Below, piece after piece: positions 46,521 to 56,483 of a DNA stretch of 64,000 bases. The stretch's first letter is position 1. Every line of letters starts with the position of its first letter. The position numbers and the translations under genes are program-made. The notes under the pieces were generated by a model, which was given only the letters and a program-made list of their open reading frames with translations, had not been told where the DNA came from and searched no databases. This DNA is from Bacillus sp. FJAT-18017 (GTDB lineage Bacteria > Bacillota > Bacilli > Bacillales > Cytobacillaceae): assembly GCF_001278805.1 (NCBI RefSeq), contig NZ_CP012602.1, positions 3,259,501 to 3,323,500 on the forward strand. The letters run 5' to 3'.

Positions 46521-46552
46521 ATTATACAGCAATACACACTGTTCGATGTCAA
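46521..46552 (-). promoter_or_regulatory. candidate promoter for yloU-fakA
   Basis: Minus strand TTGACA (46547-46552) and perfect TATAAT (46521-46526), but with a 20-bp spacer. A second option just downstream is TTGCTG-17-TATAAC. The region surely holds a promoter but I cannot decide which. Confidence 0.4.
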
Positions 46553-46584
46553 GGTTTTTTTCTTGAAACCTGCAACCAAAGCTA

Positions 46585-46613
46585 TTGCAATCATTTTCGT
46601 TGTGTGATAAATT
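46585..46613 (+). promoter_or_regulatory. promoter of rpmB
   Basis: Plus strand -35 TTGCAA (46585-46590), 17-bp spacer, -10 TAAATT (46608-46613), giving a leader of about 115 bases that contains a short TCCGG/CCGGA hairpin. Confidence 0.55.
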
Positions 46614-46733
46614 ATTAAAGTATCTTTTAGCAACGGGGAATGGAGTATATCCCCAATTCCGGGAGAAGAACCGGATTTTCTTGATAAAACGTAAGATGTG
46701 TGATAGCTTTCGGATGTTAAGGAGGGAAAAAAT

Positions 46734-46922
46734 ATGCCACGCAAATGTGTTATTACTGGTAAGAAAACAACAACCGGCAACAATCGTTCTCATGCTATGA
46801 ACGCTAACAAGCGTACTTGGGGTGCTAACCTGCAAAAAGTTCGCATTCTTGTTGATGGAAAGCCAAAGCGTGTTTGGGTTTCTGCTCGCGCGCTTAAATC
46901 CGGCAAAGTAGAACGCGTTTAA
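46734..46922 (+). CDS. rpmB: 50S ribosomal protein L28
   Basis: 62 residues beginning [20 protein letters not shown] and containing the [17 protein letters not shown] block. The only plus-strand gene in the window, divergent from yloU, which is also its B. subtilis arrangement. The ATG follows AAGGAGGGAAAAAAT. A single Cys near the N-terminus shows this is the zinc-independent form. A strong terminator follows at once. Confidence 0.97.
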   Translation: MPRKCVITGKKTTTGNNRSHAMNANKRTWGANLQKVRILVDGKPKRVWVSARALKSGKVERV

Positions 46923-46933
46923 TACGATTAGCC

Positions 46934-46968
46934 AGAAAAGGCATCCCCTGGGATGCCTTTTCTTTTTG
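46934..46968 (+). terminator. intrinsic terminator after rpmB
   Basis: Thirteen-base perfect stem AGAAAAGGCATCC/GGATGCCTTTTCT with T tail, 11 bp past the rpmB stop. Confidence 0.9.
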
Positions 46969-47003
46969 TAAAAAGAGAGAATCGTAGATACTTTTAAATG
47001 CTA

Positions 47004-47230
47004 CAAGAAAAGCGCAAGCGCCTTGCCCAGCGCCGTATGACCTGGAGTCTCTCCAACTGAGATAAAGGAAACACGAAGAGCGTAGCGCATTCGTGCTTGA
47101 CTTATCGTAGGGCGGAGAGCGAAGGGCACTACGCGCTAGGCGCTCCTCGAAAAAGCTACCGCTTTTTCTTCGTGCGATGCTTTGGCTGCCGAAGCATTTC
47201 TTGTGGAGCTAGACAGTTCTCAAAGAAAAG
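47004..47230. repeat. interspersed repeat (family A), long form, plus orientation
   Basis: Matches the reverse complement of the 36.6-kb units over the blocks AAGAAAAGC, CGCCGTATG, GAGATAAAGGAAACACGAAG and GACTTATCGTAG. It then carries an extra segment of about 60 bp (about 47145-47210) with a GAAAAAGC/GCTTTTTC hairpin before GGAGCTAGACA. Confidence 0.7.
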
Positions 47231-47252
47231 ATATACTTTCTGATAATAAAAT

Positions 47253-47276
47253 AAAAACACCCTTTCACAAGGGTGC
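47253..47276 (-). terminator. intrinsic terminator downstream of spoVM
   Basis: Minus strand GCACCCTTGTGAAAGGGTG followed by TTTTTATTTTATT. It lies between the two inverted family A repeats. Confidence 0.75.
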
Positions 47277-47338
47277 CCATTTTTAGTAGTTAAAGAAATT
47301 ATCATTTTGGCGGCCATCGATAACTTTTAACCAAGTCA

Positions 47339-47515
47339 TTCTACGTCTAGCTCCACAAGGAAAGCAACCCCGAAATTGCATCGCACGAAATTACGCGATG
47401 GCGTAATGAGAAGCGCCTGCACGTACGCAAACTTCAGGCCTCGTCCCTGCCTTTATCTCAGTCGAAGTCCATCCAAGTTTGTACGGCGATAACCGAGGCG
47501 CTTCCGCTTTTGTTT
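47339..47515. repeat. interspersed repeat (family A), minus orientation
   Basis: Carries TCTAGCTCCACAAG, GCATCGCACGAA, CCTTTATCTCAGTCGA and CTTCCGCTTTTG in the order expected for the inverted form of the copy at 47004. It ends exactly at the spoVM stop codon, as the 36.6-kb array ends at the fabG stop. Confidence 0.65.
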
Positions 47516-47599
47516 TCATTCACTCTTTTTAAACATACCCAGCAGTCCCCGTACAATTCCACCTAAAAATCTTGGCAGTTTGATCGTATAGAATTTCAT
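47516..47599 (-). CDS. spoVM: stage V sporulation protein SpoVM
   Basis: A 27-residue amphipathic peptide, translated directly from the sequence: it starts MKFYTIKLPRFLGG and ends LGMFKKSE. It differs from B. subtilis SpoVM (MKFYTIKLPKFLGG) only by Lys10 to Arg in the first half. SpoVM recognises the convex forespore membrane and anchors SpoIVA for coat assembly. The ATG follows GGTGAGGAGGGGCGAT. Located between thiN and rpmB as in B. subtilis. Its presence shows the organism forms endospores. Confidence 0.96.
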   Translation of the reverse strand: MKFYTIKLPRFLGGIVRGLLGMFKKSE

Positions 47600-47701
47600 A
47601 TCGCCCCTCCTCACCTATTCACGCCGCTCTCACTCAAGCTGCAGTCATAATTAAGGTATTCCAAAAAGTATGAATGAGTACATTTATTGGCGAAGCACAT
47701 T

Positions 47702-48349
47702 TTAGTCATTGCTTCTTATGACTATTAATATGCCTCCGGAAAATGAAAAAGTACAGCTATCATTAAGAAGTTCGTTACTAATACAAAGAGTGGATCCTTT
47801 TTCAACGGTCTGGTTCTGAAGAGGATACTTGAACCCTTTTAAAGTTAGGCCTTTTACTATCTGGGAACTAGGCAAAAATGAAATATATTTCTTTTCTAAA
47901 TCTTTTTTAATTGTATAGGTACCCGGCATTTTTATGGAGACTGTATTCCTTGTATCTTGTATAACAATTGGCACCTCCGGAACCAGTACCGCAAACTTTT
48001 CAACAAGCTGGACGTTGGCAAGGAAATGATCAATTCTTCCTCCACTTGCGCCGAACAGCCGGATACAGTCTGGTTTTTGTTCAAGAGCCCATATTAATGC
48101 CAATTCCATATCTGTTTCATCTTTTTCGGGCTGAAACTTTGCCAAATTGGGACTAGCTGCTTTAACCTTATCAAGCTCTTCAATTGAAACTGAATCAAAG
48201 TCCCCGAAGGCTGCAAAGGGACGAATCCCCCTTTGTAAAAGTTCAATAGTTCCGCGATCGACACCTATCCATTGTTCTTCTGCTAAACTTTCAGTTGGGG
48301 GAACAAGGCTTGGAGGCCCTCCCGCCATAATATTGATTATTTTCATCAC
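47702..48349 (-). CDS. thiN: thiamine pyrophosphokinase
   Basis: Converts thiamine to thiamine pyrophosphate. The N-terminal catalytic domain has MAGGPPSLVP, GVDRGTIELL and FGDFDSVS; the PEKDETDMELAL and GASGGRIDH motifs follow; the C-terminal B1-binding domain includes KGFKYPLQNQ and CISNELL. Length 215. The GTG at 48349 is 7 bases past GGGAGG, with an ATG as the next codon. Lies between rpe and spoVM. Confidence 0.95.
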   Translation of the reverse strand: MMKIINIMAGGPPSLVPPTESLAEEQWIGVDRGTIELLQRGIRPFAAFGDFDSVSIEELDKVKAASPNLAKFQPEKDETDMELALIWALEQKPDCIRLFGASGGRIDHFLANVQLVEKFAVLVPEVPIVIQDTRNTVSIKMPGTYTIKKDLEKKYISFLPSSQIVKGLTLKGFKYPLQNQTVEKGSTLCISNELLNDSCTFSFSGGILIVIRSND

Positions 48350-48388
48350 GTTGTTACCTCCCGTATAAAAAAAGTTGCTAAAGAAAAT

Positions 48389-48414
48389 GAGAAAAGCCAG
48401 CTGTTTAAGCTGGC
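48389..48414 (-). terminator. intrinsic terminator after rpe
   Basis: Minus strand GCCAGCTTAAACAGCTGGC followed by TTTTCTC. Confidence 0.75.
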
Positions 48415-48429
48415 GAATCGGGTTGTAAA

Positions 48430-49077
48430 TTATTGACCTCTGATTGCAGCAATTGCTGCAGCCCGGTCCTCTTTGTTATATACAGCAGAACCTGCCACAA
48501 GGACGGTCGCTCCAGCTTCCACACATAGCCTTGCAGTTTCGGCATTAACACCGCCGTCGATTTCAATTTCTATATCTTTTCCAAACGATTCAGCCATTTT
48601 TTTGACCTCTCGTATTTTGGGCAGGACACCCTCGATGAATTTTTGCCCGCCAAAGCCTGGGTTAACAGACATAAGCAGGACCATATCAACATCCTCAATA
48701 ACATGCTTAATCGAATCAACTGGTGTAGCAGGATTCAAAACAACTCCTGCTTTAACCCCGAAGCTCTTGATCAAGTGAATGGTCCTGTGCAAGTGTCTGG
48801 AAGCCTCAACATGGACAGTAATATAATCCGCACCCGCTTGAGCAAATGCCTCAACATACTGATCCGGGTTTTCAATCATTAAATGGACATCAAGCGGGAG
48901 CTCTGTGACAGGACGGACAGCTTCCACAATTAACGGACCTATCGTGATGTTTGGGACAAAGTGTCCATCCATTACATCAATATGGATATAATCTGCCCCG
49001 CCACGTTCTACATCCTTAATTTCCTCTCCTAGCCGGGAAAAATCCGCAGACAAAATTGATGGTGCAATTTTAACCAT
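48430..49077 (-). CDS. rpe: ribulose-phosphate 3-epimerase
   Basis: Pentose phosphate pathway TIM-barrel enzyme. [16 protein letters not shown], the metal-binding [26 protein letters not shown] and the C-terminal [10 protein letters not shown] are all conserved. Length 215. It lies 2 bp downstream of rsgA, as in B. subtilis. Confidence 0.97.
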   Translation of the reverse strand: MVKIAPSILSADFSRLGEEIKDVERGGADYIHIDVMDGHFVPNITIGPLIVEAVRPVTELPLDVHLMIENPDQYVEAFAQAGADYITVHVEASRHLHRTIHLIKSFGVKAGVVLNPATPVDSIKHVIEDVDMVLLMSVNPGFGGQKFIEGVLPKIREVKKMAESFGKDIEIEIDGGVNAETARLCVEAGATVLVAGSAVYNKEDRAAAIAAIRGQ

Positions 49078-49079
49078 AT

Positions 49080-49961
49080 TTAGTACCTCGGCTTTCTATC
49101 TTTTATTTCCTGCAAAAAGTTCACATAATTTTCATAGCGGTAACGAGGTATAACACCATCCTCCACCGCTGCTTTCACAGCACATTTAGGTTCTTTCATA
49201 TGAAGGCAGCCCCTGAATTTGCATTTCTCACTTGCCTTCTGTATTTCAGGGAAGCAGGCAGTTAGCTGCTCCGCTTCTATCTCCATAAACTCGAGCGAAC
49301 TAAAGCCTGGCGTATCTGCAACAAGGCCGTTGCCAATTTCAATCAGCTCGACATGCCTGGTAGTATGCTTGCCTCTTCCAAGATGCGAGGAGATATGGTC
49401 CGTCTTCAACTCCAGGTCTGGACGGAGCACATTTAAAAGAGAGGATTTCCCCACCCCGGACTGGCCGGCGAAAACGGAGATTTTTCCTTCAAGATGGGGG
49501 GACAGCAGTTCAATTCCTGATTCTGTCTCCGAGGAAACTAGCAGAACATCATAGCCTGCAGCCCGGTAATCCTGTGCAAACTCTTCAAGTTTTTCCATTT
49601 CCTTCTCACTTGCGAGATCGGTCTTTGTAATACAAATAATTGGTTCGATATGGTTGTATTCCACAAGAACCAGAAACCGGTCAAGCAAGGCAGGGCTGAA
49701 GGCGGGCTCAACAGCTGAGAAGACAAGAATAGCTCTGTCAACATTCGCAATTGGCGGCCTGACGAGTTCATTTTTGCGTTCCCTCACTTCAAGGATATAC
49801 CCTTCCTGTTCATTGTCTGCCTGAAAAACAACTTCGTCCCCAACAAGCGGTGTAATTTTATTCTTGCGGAATACACCCCGGCCCCTGCATTGTGTCACAG
49901 TGCCTTCATGGACTACATAATAAAATCCGCTCAATGCCTTTATTATTTTCCCTTCTGGCAT
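49080..49961 (-). CDS. rsgA: ribosome small subunit-dependent GTPase A
   Basis: Circularly permuted GTPase (CpgA/YloQ) acting in 30S maturation; a substrate of PrkC in B. subtilis. The OB domain (about 1-70, [18 protein letters not shown]) is followed by the permuted G motifs [19 protein letters not shown] and DTPGFSS, then a zinc site [14 protein letters not shown]. The ATG at 49961 ([16 protein letters not shown]) follows AAGGAGTGTGGCT and gives 294 residues; 23 upstream in-frame codons lie before this ribosome-binding site and are unsupported. Confidence 0.96.
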   Translation of the reverse strand: MPEGKIIKALSGFYYVVHEGTVTQCRGRGVFRKNKITPLVGDEVVFQADNEQEGYILEVRERKNELVRPPIANVDRAILVFSAVEPAFSPALLDRFLVLVEYNHIEPIICITKTDLASEKEMEKLEEFAQDYRAAGYDVLLVSSETESGIELLSPHLEGKISVFAGQSGVGKSSLLNVLRPDLELKTDHISSHLGRGKHTTRHVELIEIGNGLVADTPGFSSLEFMEIEAEQLTACFPEIQKASEKCKFRGCLHMKEPKCAVKAAVEDGVIPRYRYENYVNFLQEIKDRKPRY

Positions 49962-50033
49962 AGCCACACTCCTTGCTTCTTCATTTTTTAAATGCATTAC
50001 TCTCTTTGCACCCGGTTTAGGGAATGCCAATTG

Positions 50034-52013
50034 TTATTCAACTTCGTCGTAAGAAATTGTGTCTTCCTGCACAACCATATTATCGACAATCACTTGATAC
50101 CCGGCTTTCTTATCGTGAGGAACCTCAAGATCAATATTAAATGTCCTTGTTTCAGTTAAAACCCCGGTGGCATAAGGCTCTGTCATGCTATGGGTAAAAT
50201 CATCAAGGTAAATTGTATATTCCTGCGGCTGTCCCGGAACAGTTGGATTGTACTCGATCGTAATTTCAAGTTTATGTTTTTTCGGAGGGATTTCTTCCTT
50301 CCCTTTTGAAAGGACGACAGTCACTGTTTCTCCCTTAACCAATTCTTCACCTGCTTTTGGTTTCTGGGAAATGACCAGCCCAGCTTCAACTTCTTCACTA
50401 TATTCTTCACTGCCAATGGTTACCTTCAGCCCTGTCAAATCTGCATAATCATTCAGGCTTTTTTCATTGTACCCGCTAAGATCGCGCAGGGTGATTTTTT
50501 CTGGTCCCTGGCTAACAGTGAACTCTAGATCGGTTTCGTCCGGTACAACCTTACTGCCTTTCTGAACATTCTGCTTTAAAATCGTTCCCGGATTGCTTTC
50601 ATCAAAAACAGGAATTTCCTTAATATTTTTAAAACCTTCCTTTTCTAGCATAGAGACAGTATCTTCAAAATCCCGTCCCTCATAGTCGGAAAACTCAAAT
50701 GTTTTCTTCCCGGAGCTAACATACAGGTCGATAGTGGTTCCTTCTTTTATAGTGTCGCCTGCCGGAGGATCGGTTTTAACAACGGAATCCTCTGGAATCT
50801 CCTCATCAGCTATATACTTCGTCTCACCAATAATAAACCCCAGCCCTACTAATTCGGTAATTGCATCATCCATCTCGCTGCCTGATACATCCGGCACTTG
50901 AACATCCTTTGTTGCGAAAAGTCCCGGGAAAACAGTTACCGACATAATCCCTAAAAGGGCCAGTATTACAAATGTAGAGACGAGGATGATCGGCCATTTT
51001 TTCTTCTTTTTCTTTTCCTTGGGCTTTTTATCCTTTTTAATGCCCGAGGCGGCTTCGCCCACATTCCCTTTATCCTGCGTATGGACGATGGTTTCATCAA
51101 GATTTTTCATCTGTTTATCGCCTGTTATGACTGGTATTGCCTTCGTTGCATCATTGTCAGCCGGGATGACGAACCTTGGTTCATTAACCCGTTCAGGGTA
51201 GAGCGATGTCCGAAGGTCTTCCTCCATCTCCTCGACACTGTCGTAACGCAGGAATGGGTCCTTTGCAGTCGCCTTCAGTACAATATTTTCAACACTTTGA
51301 GGTATTTGCGGATTCCAGCGCCTAACTGATGGCGTTTCCGTCTGCAAATGTTTCAAGGCAATTGAAACCGCGGATTCCCCAAAGAACGGAAGCCTTCCAG
51401 TAAGGAGTTCAAACATTACAATTCCAAGTGAATAAATATCGGATTTTCGATTCGCCATCCCCCCACGTGCCTGTTCGGGTGATAAATAATGAACCGAGCC
51501 AAGAACTGAATTCGTCTGGGTAATACTTGTTGCGCTTAAGGCCATCGCGATTCCAAAATCGGTAATCTTGACGTTCCCGTCCTTATCGACAAGTATGTTT
51601 TGTGGCTTGATATCCCGGTGTATGATATGGTTCTGATGGGCATGAGCAATCGCCGAGGTCAACTGCTTCATAATATCAACTGCAGAATCAACCCGCAGCG
51701 GAGAATTGTGCTGTATGTATTGTTTCAATGTCTGTCCATCGACAAACTCCATGACGATATAATAAAGATCATCTTCCTCACCGACATCATAGATACTGAC
51801 TATGTTGGGATGAGCAAGGCTGGTGGCCGATTGGGCCTCACGGTGGAACCTCCTGATGAATTCCTCATCATTGGCAAAATCGAGCCTGAGCATTTTGACA
51901 GCAACATTGCGGTCAAGAATCATGTCATGGGCGAGGTAAACATTGGCCATGCCACCGCCGCCGATGGCATCAAGGATTTTATAGCGTCCGCTAATCCGTT
52001 TTCCAATCATCAT
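50034..52013 (-). CDS. prkC: serine/threonine protein kinase PrkC with PASTA repeats
   Basis: Membrane Hanks-type kinase that senses muropeptides and triggers spore germination and wall-related signalling. The kinase domain (about 10-275) has GGGGMANVYLA, Lys40, HRDIKPQN (Asp134) and DFG (152-154). A Lys-rich juxtamembrane stretch leads to one membrane helix (about 343-363). Three extracellular PASTA repeats (about 374-438, 439-505, 507-573) and a final beta domain follow. Length 659. Directly after prpC, its phosphatase. Confidence 0.97.
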   Translation of the reverse strand: MMIGKRISGRYKILDAIGGGGMANVYLAHDMILDRNVAVKMLRLDFANDEEFIRRFHREAQSATSLAHPNIVSIYDVGEEDDLYYIVMEFVDGQTLKQYIQHNSPLRVDSAVDIMKQLTSAIAHAHQNHIIHRDIKPQNILVDKDGNVKITDFGIAMALSATSITQTNSVLGSVHYLSPEQARGGMANRKSDIYSLGIVMFELLTGRLPFFGESAVSIALKHLQTETPSVRRWNPQIPQSVENIVLKATAKDPFLRYDSVEEMEEDLRTSLYPERVNEPRFVIPADNDATKAIPVITGDKQMKNLDETIVHTQDKGNVGEAASGIKKDKKPKEKKKKKKWPIILVSTFVILALLGIMSVTVFPGLFATKDVQVPDVSGSEMDDAITELVGLGFIIGETKYIADEEIPEDSVVKTDPPAGDTIKEGTTIDLYVSSGKKTFEFSDYEGRDFEDTVSMLEKEGFKNIKEIPVFDESNPGTILKQNVQKGSKVVPDETDLEFTVSQGPEKITLRDLSGYNEKSLNDYADLTGLKVTIGSEEYSEEVEAGLVISQKPKAGEELVKGETVTVVLSKGKEEIPPKKHKLEITIEYNPTVPGQPQEYTIYLDDFTHSMTEPYATGVLTETRTFNIDLEVPHDKKAGYQVIVDNMVVQEDTISYDEVE

Positions 52014-52766
52014 CTAGTTATCACCCTCGCTGACTTCGGTAAACTCGACTATAACCAGTGTTATATTGTCCTCCCCGCCATACTCATTGGCAAGTGAAAT
52101 AAGCTTGGACGCTTTTTCGCCAAGACTGGTTTCGCTTTTAAGGGTCTCCCCCATTTCCTGTTCACTGACCTTGTTTGACAGGCCATCTGAACAAAGCAGG
52201 AGTACATCCCCTTCCTCGAACATAATTGTCGTGATATCCATCTCAACATTCTCTTCGGTTCCTAGGGCACGAAGCAAAACATTTTTCCGAGGATGATTTT
52301 CAGCATCCTCCTTTGAAATATGGCCGGAACGGAGCAATTCATTAACAAGTGAATGATCCTCTGTAATTTTCCTGAATCCTATTTCATTCAGTATATAACA
52401 GCGGCTGTCCCCGATATTGGCAATTGTTGCAAAACCGTCCAGGGTAATCGCTGCTACAATCGTGGTCCCCATTCCATCACATTCTTCATTCTTACGGGCA
52501 TGAGCAAATAAGGAGCTATTAACGTCCTTGATTCTCTCCTCAAGCCATTTTTCAGCCTGTTCCGCTGTTCTGATTCCTGAAGCTTGCTCCCAAGCTACCT
52601 TCATGCCATCTAGTGCCATGCTGCTAGCAACATCTCCGGCACGGTGCCCGCCCATTCCATCCGCTACGATGGCTAGGCGGAATCCGTCCCGATTGACAAA
52701 AATGCCACCGGTGTCTTCATTGTGGCTGCGAATTTTCCCCTGGTCTGTCATATAGACCGATTTCAT
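52014..52766 (-). CDS. prpC: PP2C-type protein phosphatase PrpC
   Basis: Manganese-dependent phosphatase reversing PrkC phosphorylation. Metal-binding motifs VADGMGGHRAGD, IGDSRCYIL, LLCSDGLSN and GGEDNIT are intact. I set the start at the ATG at 52766 (MKSVYMTDQGKIRSHNED) because the distance to the RSHNED motif equals that in B. subtilis PrpC; 250 residues. This ATG lacks a good ribosome-binding site, whereas AAAGGAGAGAAGGGC lies 56 bp upstream, so the start remains open. The open frame extends to 52898. Confidence 0.92.
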   Translation of the reverse strand: MKSVYMTDQGKIRSHNEDTGGIFVNRDGFRLAIVADGMGGHRAGDVASSMALDGMKVAWEQASGIRTAEQAEKWLEERIKDVNSSLFAHARKNEECDGMGTTIVAAITLDGFATIANIGDSRCYILNEIGFRKITEDHSLVNELLRSGHISKEDAENHPRKNVLLRALGTEENVEMDITTIMFEEGDVLLLCSDGLSNKVSEQEMGETLKSETSLGEKASKLISLANEYGGEDNITLVIVEFTEVSEGDN

Positions 52767-52998
52767 CCAAATCGGGCAAGATTGCTCCGTCAAAAAGCAT
52801 AGCCTTTCGTTGGGAAGAATTGCCCTTCTCTCCTTTCGGTTAACCATGAACTTGTTTGTTCTTTTAAGCAGCTTAAGCAGCCTGTAACTTGCTATCAATG
52901 GATTTCGAGTTCCATCAAAGTAGCCTCACCCGCCAATTAGCAAGCAATACGTGTAATAAACTACGCTTTCAAACAACTGGAACCGGAGGACTTTGGAC

Positions 52999-54093
52999 TT
53001 ATTTTTTTAACTCCTCCTCACGCGCCTTCGCGCGCAGCTGTCCGCATGCAGCATCGATATCATGCCCTTGTTCGCGCCTGATGGTGACATTGATGCCCCT
53101 GTTCTTAAGCGCTTTTTCAAAGGCAAAAATCTGGTCTCTCGGAGTCCTAACGTAATCTCGTTCAGGAACATAATTGACTGGGATTAAATTGACATGGCAT
53201 TTCAATCCCTTTAGGAGGACTGCTAATTCCTCCGCATGCTCAACCTGGTCGTTTACTCCTCCGAACAGCCCGTACTCGAAGCTGATTCTTCTTCCAGTCT
53301 TATCAATATAATACCTTACAGCCTTCATTAAATCATCAAGTTTATAAGCACGATTTATTGGCATGAGGCGTGACCTGAGCTCCGAGTTTGGTGCATGCAG
53401 AGAGATGGCAAAGTTGATTTGCATGTTTTCATCGGCAAACTGATAGATTTTTGGAATGATCCCGCTAGTTGATACGGTAATATGGCGGGCTCCTATGTTC
53501 AGTGCCTTGTCATGATTGATAATCTTAAGGAATGACAGCATGTTATCATAGTTGTCAAACGGTTCTCCGATACCCATGATGACGACCGAGGAAACCCGTT
53601 CATCAGTCTCATCAAGTGCTTGCTGTACCTTGACAACCTGAGCAACGATTTCTCCTGCTTCCAAGTGGCGTTTTAGACCTCCAAGAGTTGATGCGCAGAA
53701 CGTACAGCCGATCCGGCAGCCAACCTGGGTCGTTACGCAAACAGAATTTCCGTATTCATGGCGCATAAGGACTGTCTCAATTGAATAACCATCATGGAGC
53801 TCAAACAGAAATTTGATTGTGCCATCAGCTGATGTTTGCTGAATCGCAGTTGTGAGCGTTGTTAACTTGAAGTTTTCATCAAGTTTATCCCTCAATTCTT
53901 TGGATAGGTTACTCATGTCCTCAAAGGAGGCTGCCCGCTTTTTGTAAAGCCAATCAAAAATCTGCTCAGCCCGGAAAGGTTTTTCTCCCTGCTCCTTTAG
54001 CCATTCCTTTAACTCATGAAGTTCCAGGGAATAAATTGACCTTTTTTGCTTTTCTTCGGTTGTGTCATTCTTTGCTGTCTGTATATTTACCAA
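52999..54093 (-). CDS. rlmN: 23S rRNA (adenine-2503-C2)-methyltransferase RlmN
   Basis: Radical-SAM enzyme methylating A2503 of 23S rRNA and A37 of some tRNAs. The cluster motif [10 protein letters not shown] is present, and the methyl-accepting cysteine near the C-terminus is in [11 protein letters not shown]. Length 364 from a TTG start at 54093, which follows AAGGTGTAACAGG and lies 4 bp after the rsmB stop. The longer in-frame extension to 54180 overlaps rsmB and is not conserved. Confidence 0.95.
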   Translation of the reverse strand: MVNIQTAKNDTTEEKQKRSIYSLELHELKEWLKEQGEKPFRAEQIFDWLYKKRAASFEDMSNLSKELRDKLDENFKLTTLTTAIQQTSADGTIKFLFELHDGYSIETVLMRHEYGNSVCVTTQVGCRIGCTFCASTLGGLKRHLEAGEIVAQVVKVQQALDETDERVSSVVIMGIGEPFDNYDNMLSFLKIINHDKALNIGARHITVSTSGIIPKIYQFADENMQINFAISLHAPNSELRSRLMPINRAYKLDDLMKAVRYYIDKTGRRISFEYGLFGGVNDQVEHAEELAVLLKGLKCHVNLIPVNYVPERDYVRTPRDQIFAFEKALKNRGINVTIRREQGHDIDAACGQLRAKAREEELKK

Positions 54094-54097
54094 CCTG

Positions 54098-55447
54098 TTA
54101 CACCTTCTTTCGTAAACTTGCAATATAAAATCCGTCCGACCCAAAGTCCTGAGGGAGTACTTGTAATTCAAAGCCATCAATTAACGGACGTACAGGCTCA
54201 GGCATCCTATCTGCCAGGCTCATATCCTTTTCAAACTCCGGGTGTCTTCCCAGAAAAGCTTCAACACTAGCCTGATTTTCTTCTCTGTCGACTGTACACG
54301 TACTATAAACGAGGATACCGCCTTTTTTTAATAGCGGAGCAACCGAATCAAGCAAGTCCTGCTGGATTTTAGCGAGGCCTGTTAAATCGCCCTCTTTTTT
54401 TACATATTTCATATCCGGCTTTCTCCTCATTACTCCCAAGCCTGAGCAGGGAGCATCTAGAAGGATCCGGTTAAATGTGCCGGGCTCAAAACGTTCCCCG
54501 GCCTTCCGGCTATCAAGCGCATGTACCTCAATGTTTTGAAGCCCAAGCCTTGAAGCATTGTCTTCAATCAGCCTGACCTTATGCTCGTGCAAGTCGAGGG
54601 AAACAATCGCCCCAGTACCGCCAAGCTTTTCAGCAATATGAGTTGTTTTACCGCCAGGGGCGGCGCATGCGTCAAGAATGTATTCATTTTCCATTGCTCC
54701 AAGTGCATAAGCGGCAAGCATTGAACTTTCATCCTGGATAGTCAGGAAACCTTCCTTAAACGCTTTCGAGGAAGCCAGATTGCCCTTAAGCGCACGGATT
54801 GCCTCGGGTATAATCGGACTAATTTCCACAGCATACCCTTCTTCTTCCAAAAGCGCAACACAATCTTGGCGGGTTATTTTTGGAAGATTTACCCTCGCTG
54901 TCTGGAGTGGGGCTGTAAGGTTTACTTCACACATTTCCCGAGTCTTATCATAACCAAACTGCGCAATCCATCTTTCTACCAGCCAAAGTGGATGGCTAGT
55001 TTCGATTGACAGCCTTTCCGCGGGATTCTCAATTGCCTCAAGAGGCCTAACGCCTTCACGCTGAATACTTCTCAATACACCGTTGACCATTCCAGAAATC
55101 CCTTTATGCCCCCGCTTTTTGGCTATTTCAACAGCCTCATTGATTGCAGCGTGATCAGGGATTCGGTCAAGATAAATCATCTGATATAGTGTCAGCCTTA
55201 AAAGCAGGATTACCCAGCGTTCAATTTTCTTGCCTGTTTTAAGGAACGGGGCAAGATAATAGTCGAGTGTCATACTGCGCTGTAGTGTCCCATAGGCAAG
55301 CTCCGTCAATAGGCCGATGTCCCGCTGAGGAACAGCATTCTTTTCAATAGCACTATTCAGCAGCAAATTGCTATACGCCTGGTTTTTTTCTACTGATTCC
55401 AAAAGGCTTAAAGCGGCCTCACGGACATTTCTGCTTTGTTGCGCCAT
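54098..55447 (-). CDS. rsmB: 16S rRNA (cytosine-967-C5)-methyltransferase RsmB
   Basis: The N-terminal NusB-like RNA-binding domain (about 1-140, [25 protein letters not shown]) precedes a SAM-dependent methyltransferase domain with [15 protein letters not shown] and the two catalytic cysteines in DAPCSGLGV and [11 protein letters not shown]. 449 residues from the ATG at 55447 (TTG at 55450 is the alternative). The best ribosome-binding site AAAGGAGAG is unusually far (about 25 bp) and separated by a GGGCT/AGCCC hairpin. Confidence 0.95.
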   Translation of the reverse strand: MAQQSRNVREAALSLLESVEKNQAYSNLLLNSAIEKNAVPQRDIGLLTELAYGTLQRSMTLDYYLAPFLKTGKKIERWVILLLRLTLYQMIYLDRIPDHAAINEAVEIAKKRGHKGISGMVNGVLRSIQREGVRPLEAIENPAERLSIETSHPLWLVERWIAQFGYDKTREMCEVNLTAPLQTARVNLPKITRQDCVALLEEEGYAVEISPIIPEAIRALKGNLASSKAFKEGFLTIQDESSMLAAYALGAMENEYILDACAAPGGKTTHIAEKLGGTGAIVSLDLHEHKVRLIEDNASRLGLQNIEVHALDSRKAGERFEPGTFNRILLDAPCSGLGVMRRKPDMKYVKKEGDLTGLAKIQQDLLDSVAPLLKKGGILVYSTCTVDREENQASVEAFLGRHPEFEKDMSLADRMPEPVRPLIDGFELQVLPQDFGSDGFYIASLRKKV

Positions 55448-55538
55448 CAATTCGGGCTCTAGTCTAGCCCTTCTCTCCTTTCAATCCTAAAGAAACTGTC
55501 CTATCTAATTCTCTCTCTCAATAATGGGAGAGAAATGA

Positions 55539-56483
55539 CTAGTCTCCAAATTTACTGCCCGTCTGAAGCTGAGATCCTGCTCCGCGGAGGAATTCCGCCG
55601 CTTCCATAGTCCTTTTCCCTGAAGGCTGTAGGGCAGTGATTTTCACATTAGAACCACTTCCTGCGGAAACAATTATTCCATCAGGGTTGATGGCAACTAT
55701 TTCACCTGGCTCCCCTTTTTTTTCGGCAGGTATCTTTTCAGCTGCCCAAATTTTAACGGTTTGCCCTTCAAGTGTCGAGTATGCAACTGGCCAAGGATTC
55801 ATTCCACGGATTTGATTATAGATATCTTCCCCAGACTTTGACCAATCGATTTTTTCCTGTTCACGTTTAATATTAAAAGCAAAAGTTGCTAAAGAGTCAT
55901 CCTGTTTAATCCCGTTCAATTCCCCATTTAGGAGCTTTGGCATTGTTTCTGACAGGAGTTTCGCGCCTGCAGTACTCAGCTTGTCATGGAGAGTCCCCAC
56001 ATTGTCGGTCTCTGTAATCGGGACTTCAACCTGTGTGAGGATATCACCGGCATCAAGTTTTTCAGCCATGTACATGATGGTGATTCCAGTCTTTTCTTTG
56101 CCCTCGATAATCGAATAATGAATTGGCGCGCCACCCCTTAATTCCGGCAGCAGTGATGCATGGACATTGATACAGCCATATTTGGGTGCATCAAGAAGCT
56201 CCTTGGGCAATATTTGCCCAAACGCTGCGGTCACAACTAGATCAGGCTCCAGTGCGAGTACTTTTTCCAGCTCCTCTTTCATCCTGATTTTTTCTGGCTG
56301 CAGAACAGGGATGTTATGCTTTAGCGCCTCGGCCTTGACTGGAGGCGGTGTGAGCACTCTTTTCCTGCCAACAGGCCTGTCTGGCTGAGTTACAACTCCG
56401 ACAACTTCATAGCCGTCTTTAAGTAATTGTCTTAATACTGGCACTGAAAAATCGGGTGTGCCCATAAACACGATCCTAGTCAT
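55539..56483 (-). CDS. fmt: methionyl-tRNA formyltransferase
   Basis: Formylates initiator Met-t[18 protein letters not shown] at the N-terminus and [17 protein letters not shown] (the formyl-THF site) are diagnostic; the C-terminal OB-like domain includes INPDGIIV. Length 314. Overlaps def by 8 bp, the conserved def-fmt pair. Confidence 0.97.
   Translation of the reverse strand: MTRIVFMGTPDFSVPVLRQLLKDGYEVVGVVTQPDRPVGRKRVLTPPPVKAEALKHNIPVLQPEKIRMKEELEKVLALEPDLVVTAAFGQILPKELLDAPKYGCINVHASLLPELRGGAPIHYSIIEGKEKTGITIMYMAEKLDAGDILTQVEVPITETDNVGTLHDKLSTAGAKLLSETMPKLLNGELNGIKQDDSLATFAFNIKREQEKIDWSKSGEDIYNQIRGMNPWPVAYSTLEGQTVKIWAAEKIPAEKKGEPGEIVAINPDGIIVSAGSGSNVKITALQPSGKRTMEAAEFLRGAGSQLQTGSKFGD

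Noticed and set aside
47004..47515. Insertion sequence or miniature transposon.
   Set aside because: No transposase, no clear terminal inverted repeats within one copy and no target duplication could be identified; annotated as repeat only.
52720..52800. A short frame starting at the ATG at 52800 (MLFDGAILPDLDEIG) overlapping prpC out of frame, or a prpC frameshift.
   Set aside because: The prpC frame is intact from its expected N-terminus; the short frame ends after 27 codons and matches nothing I know.
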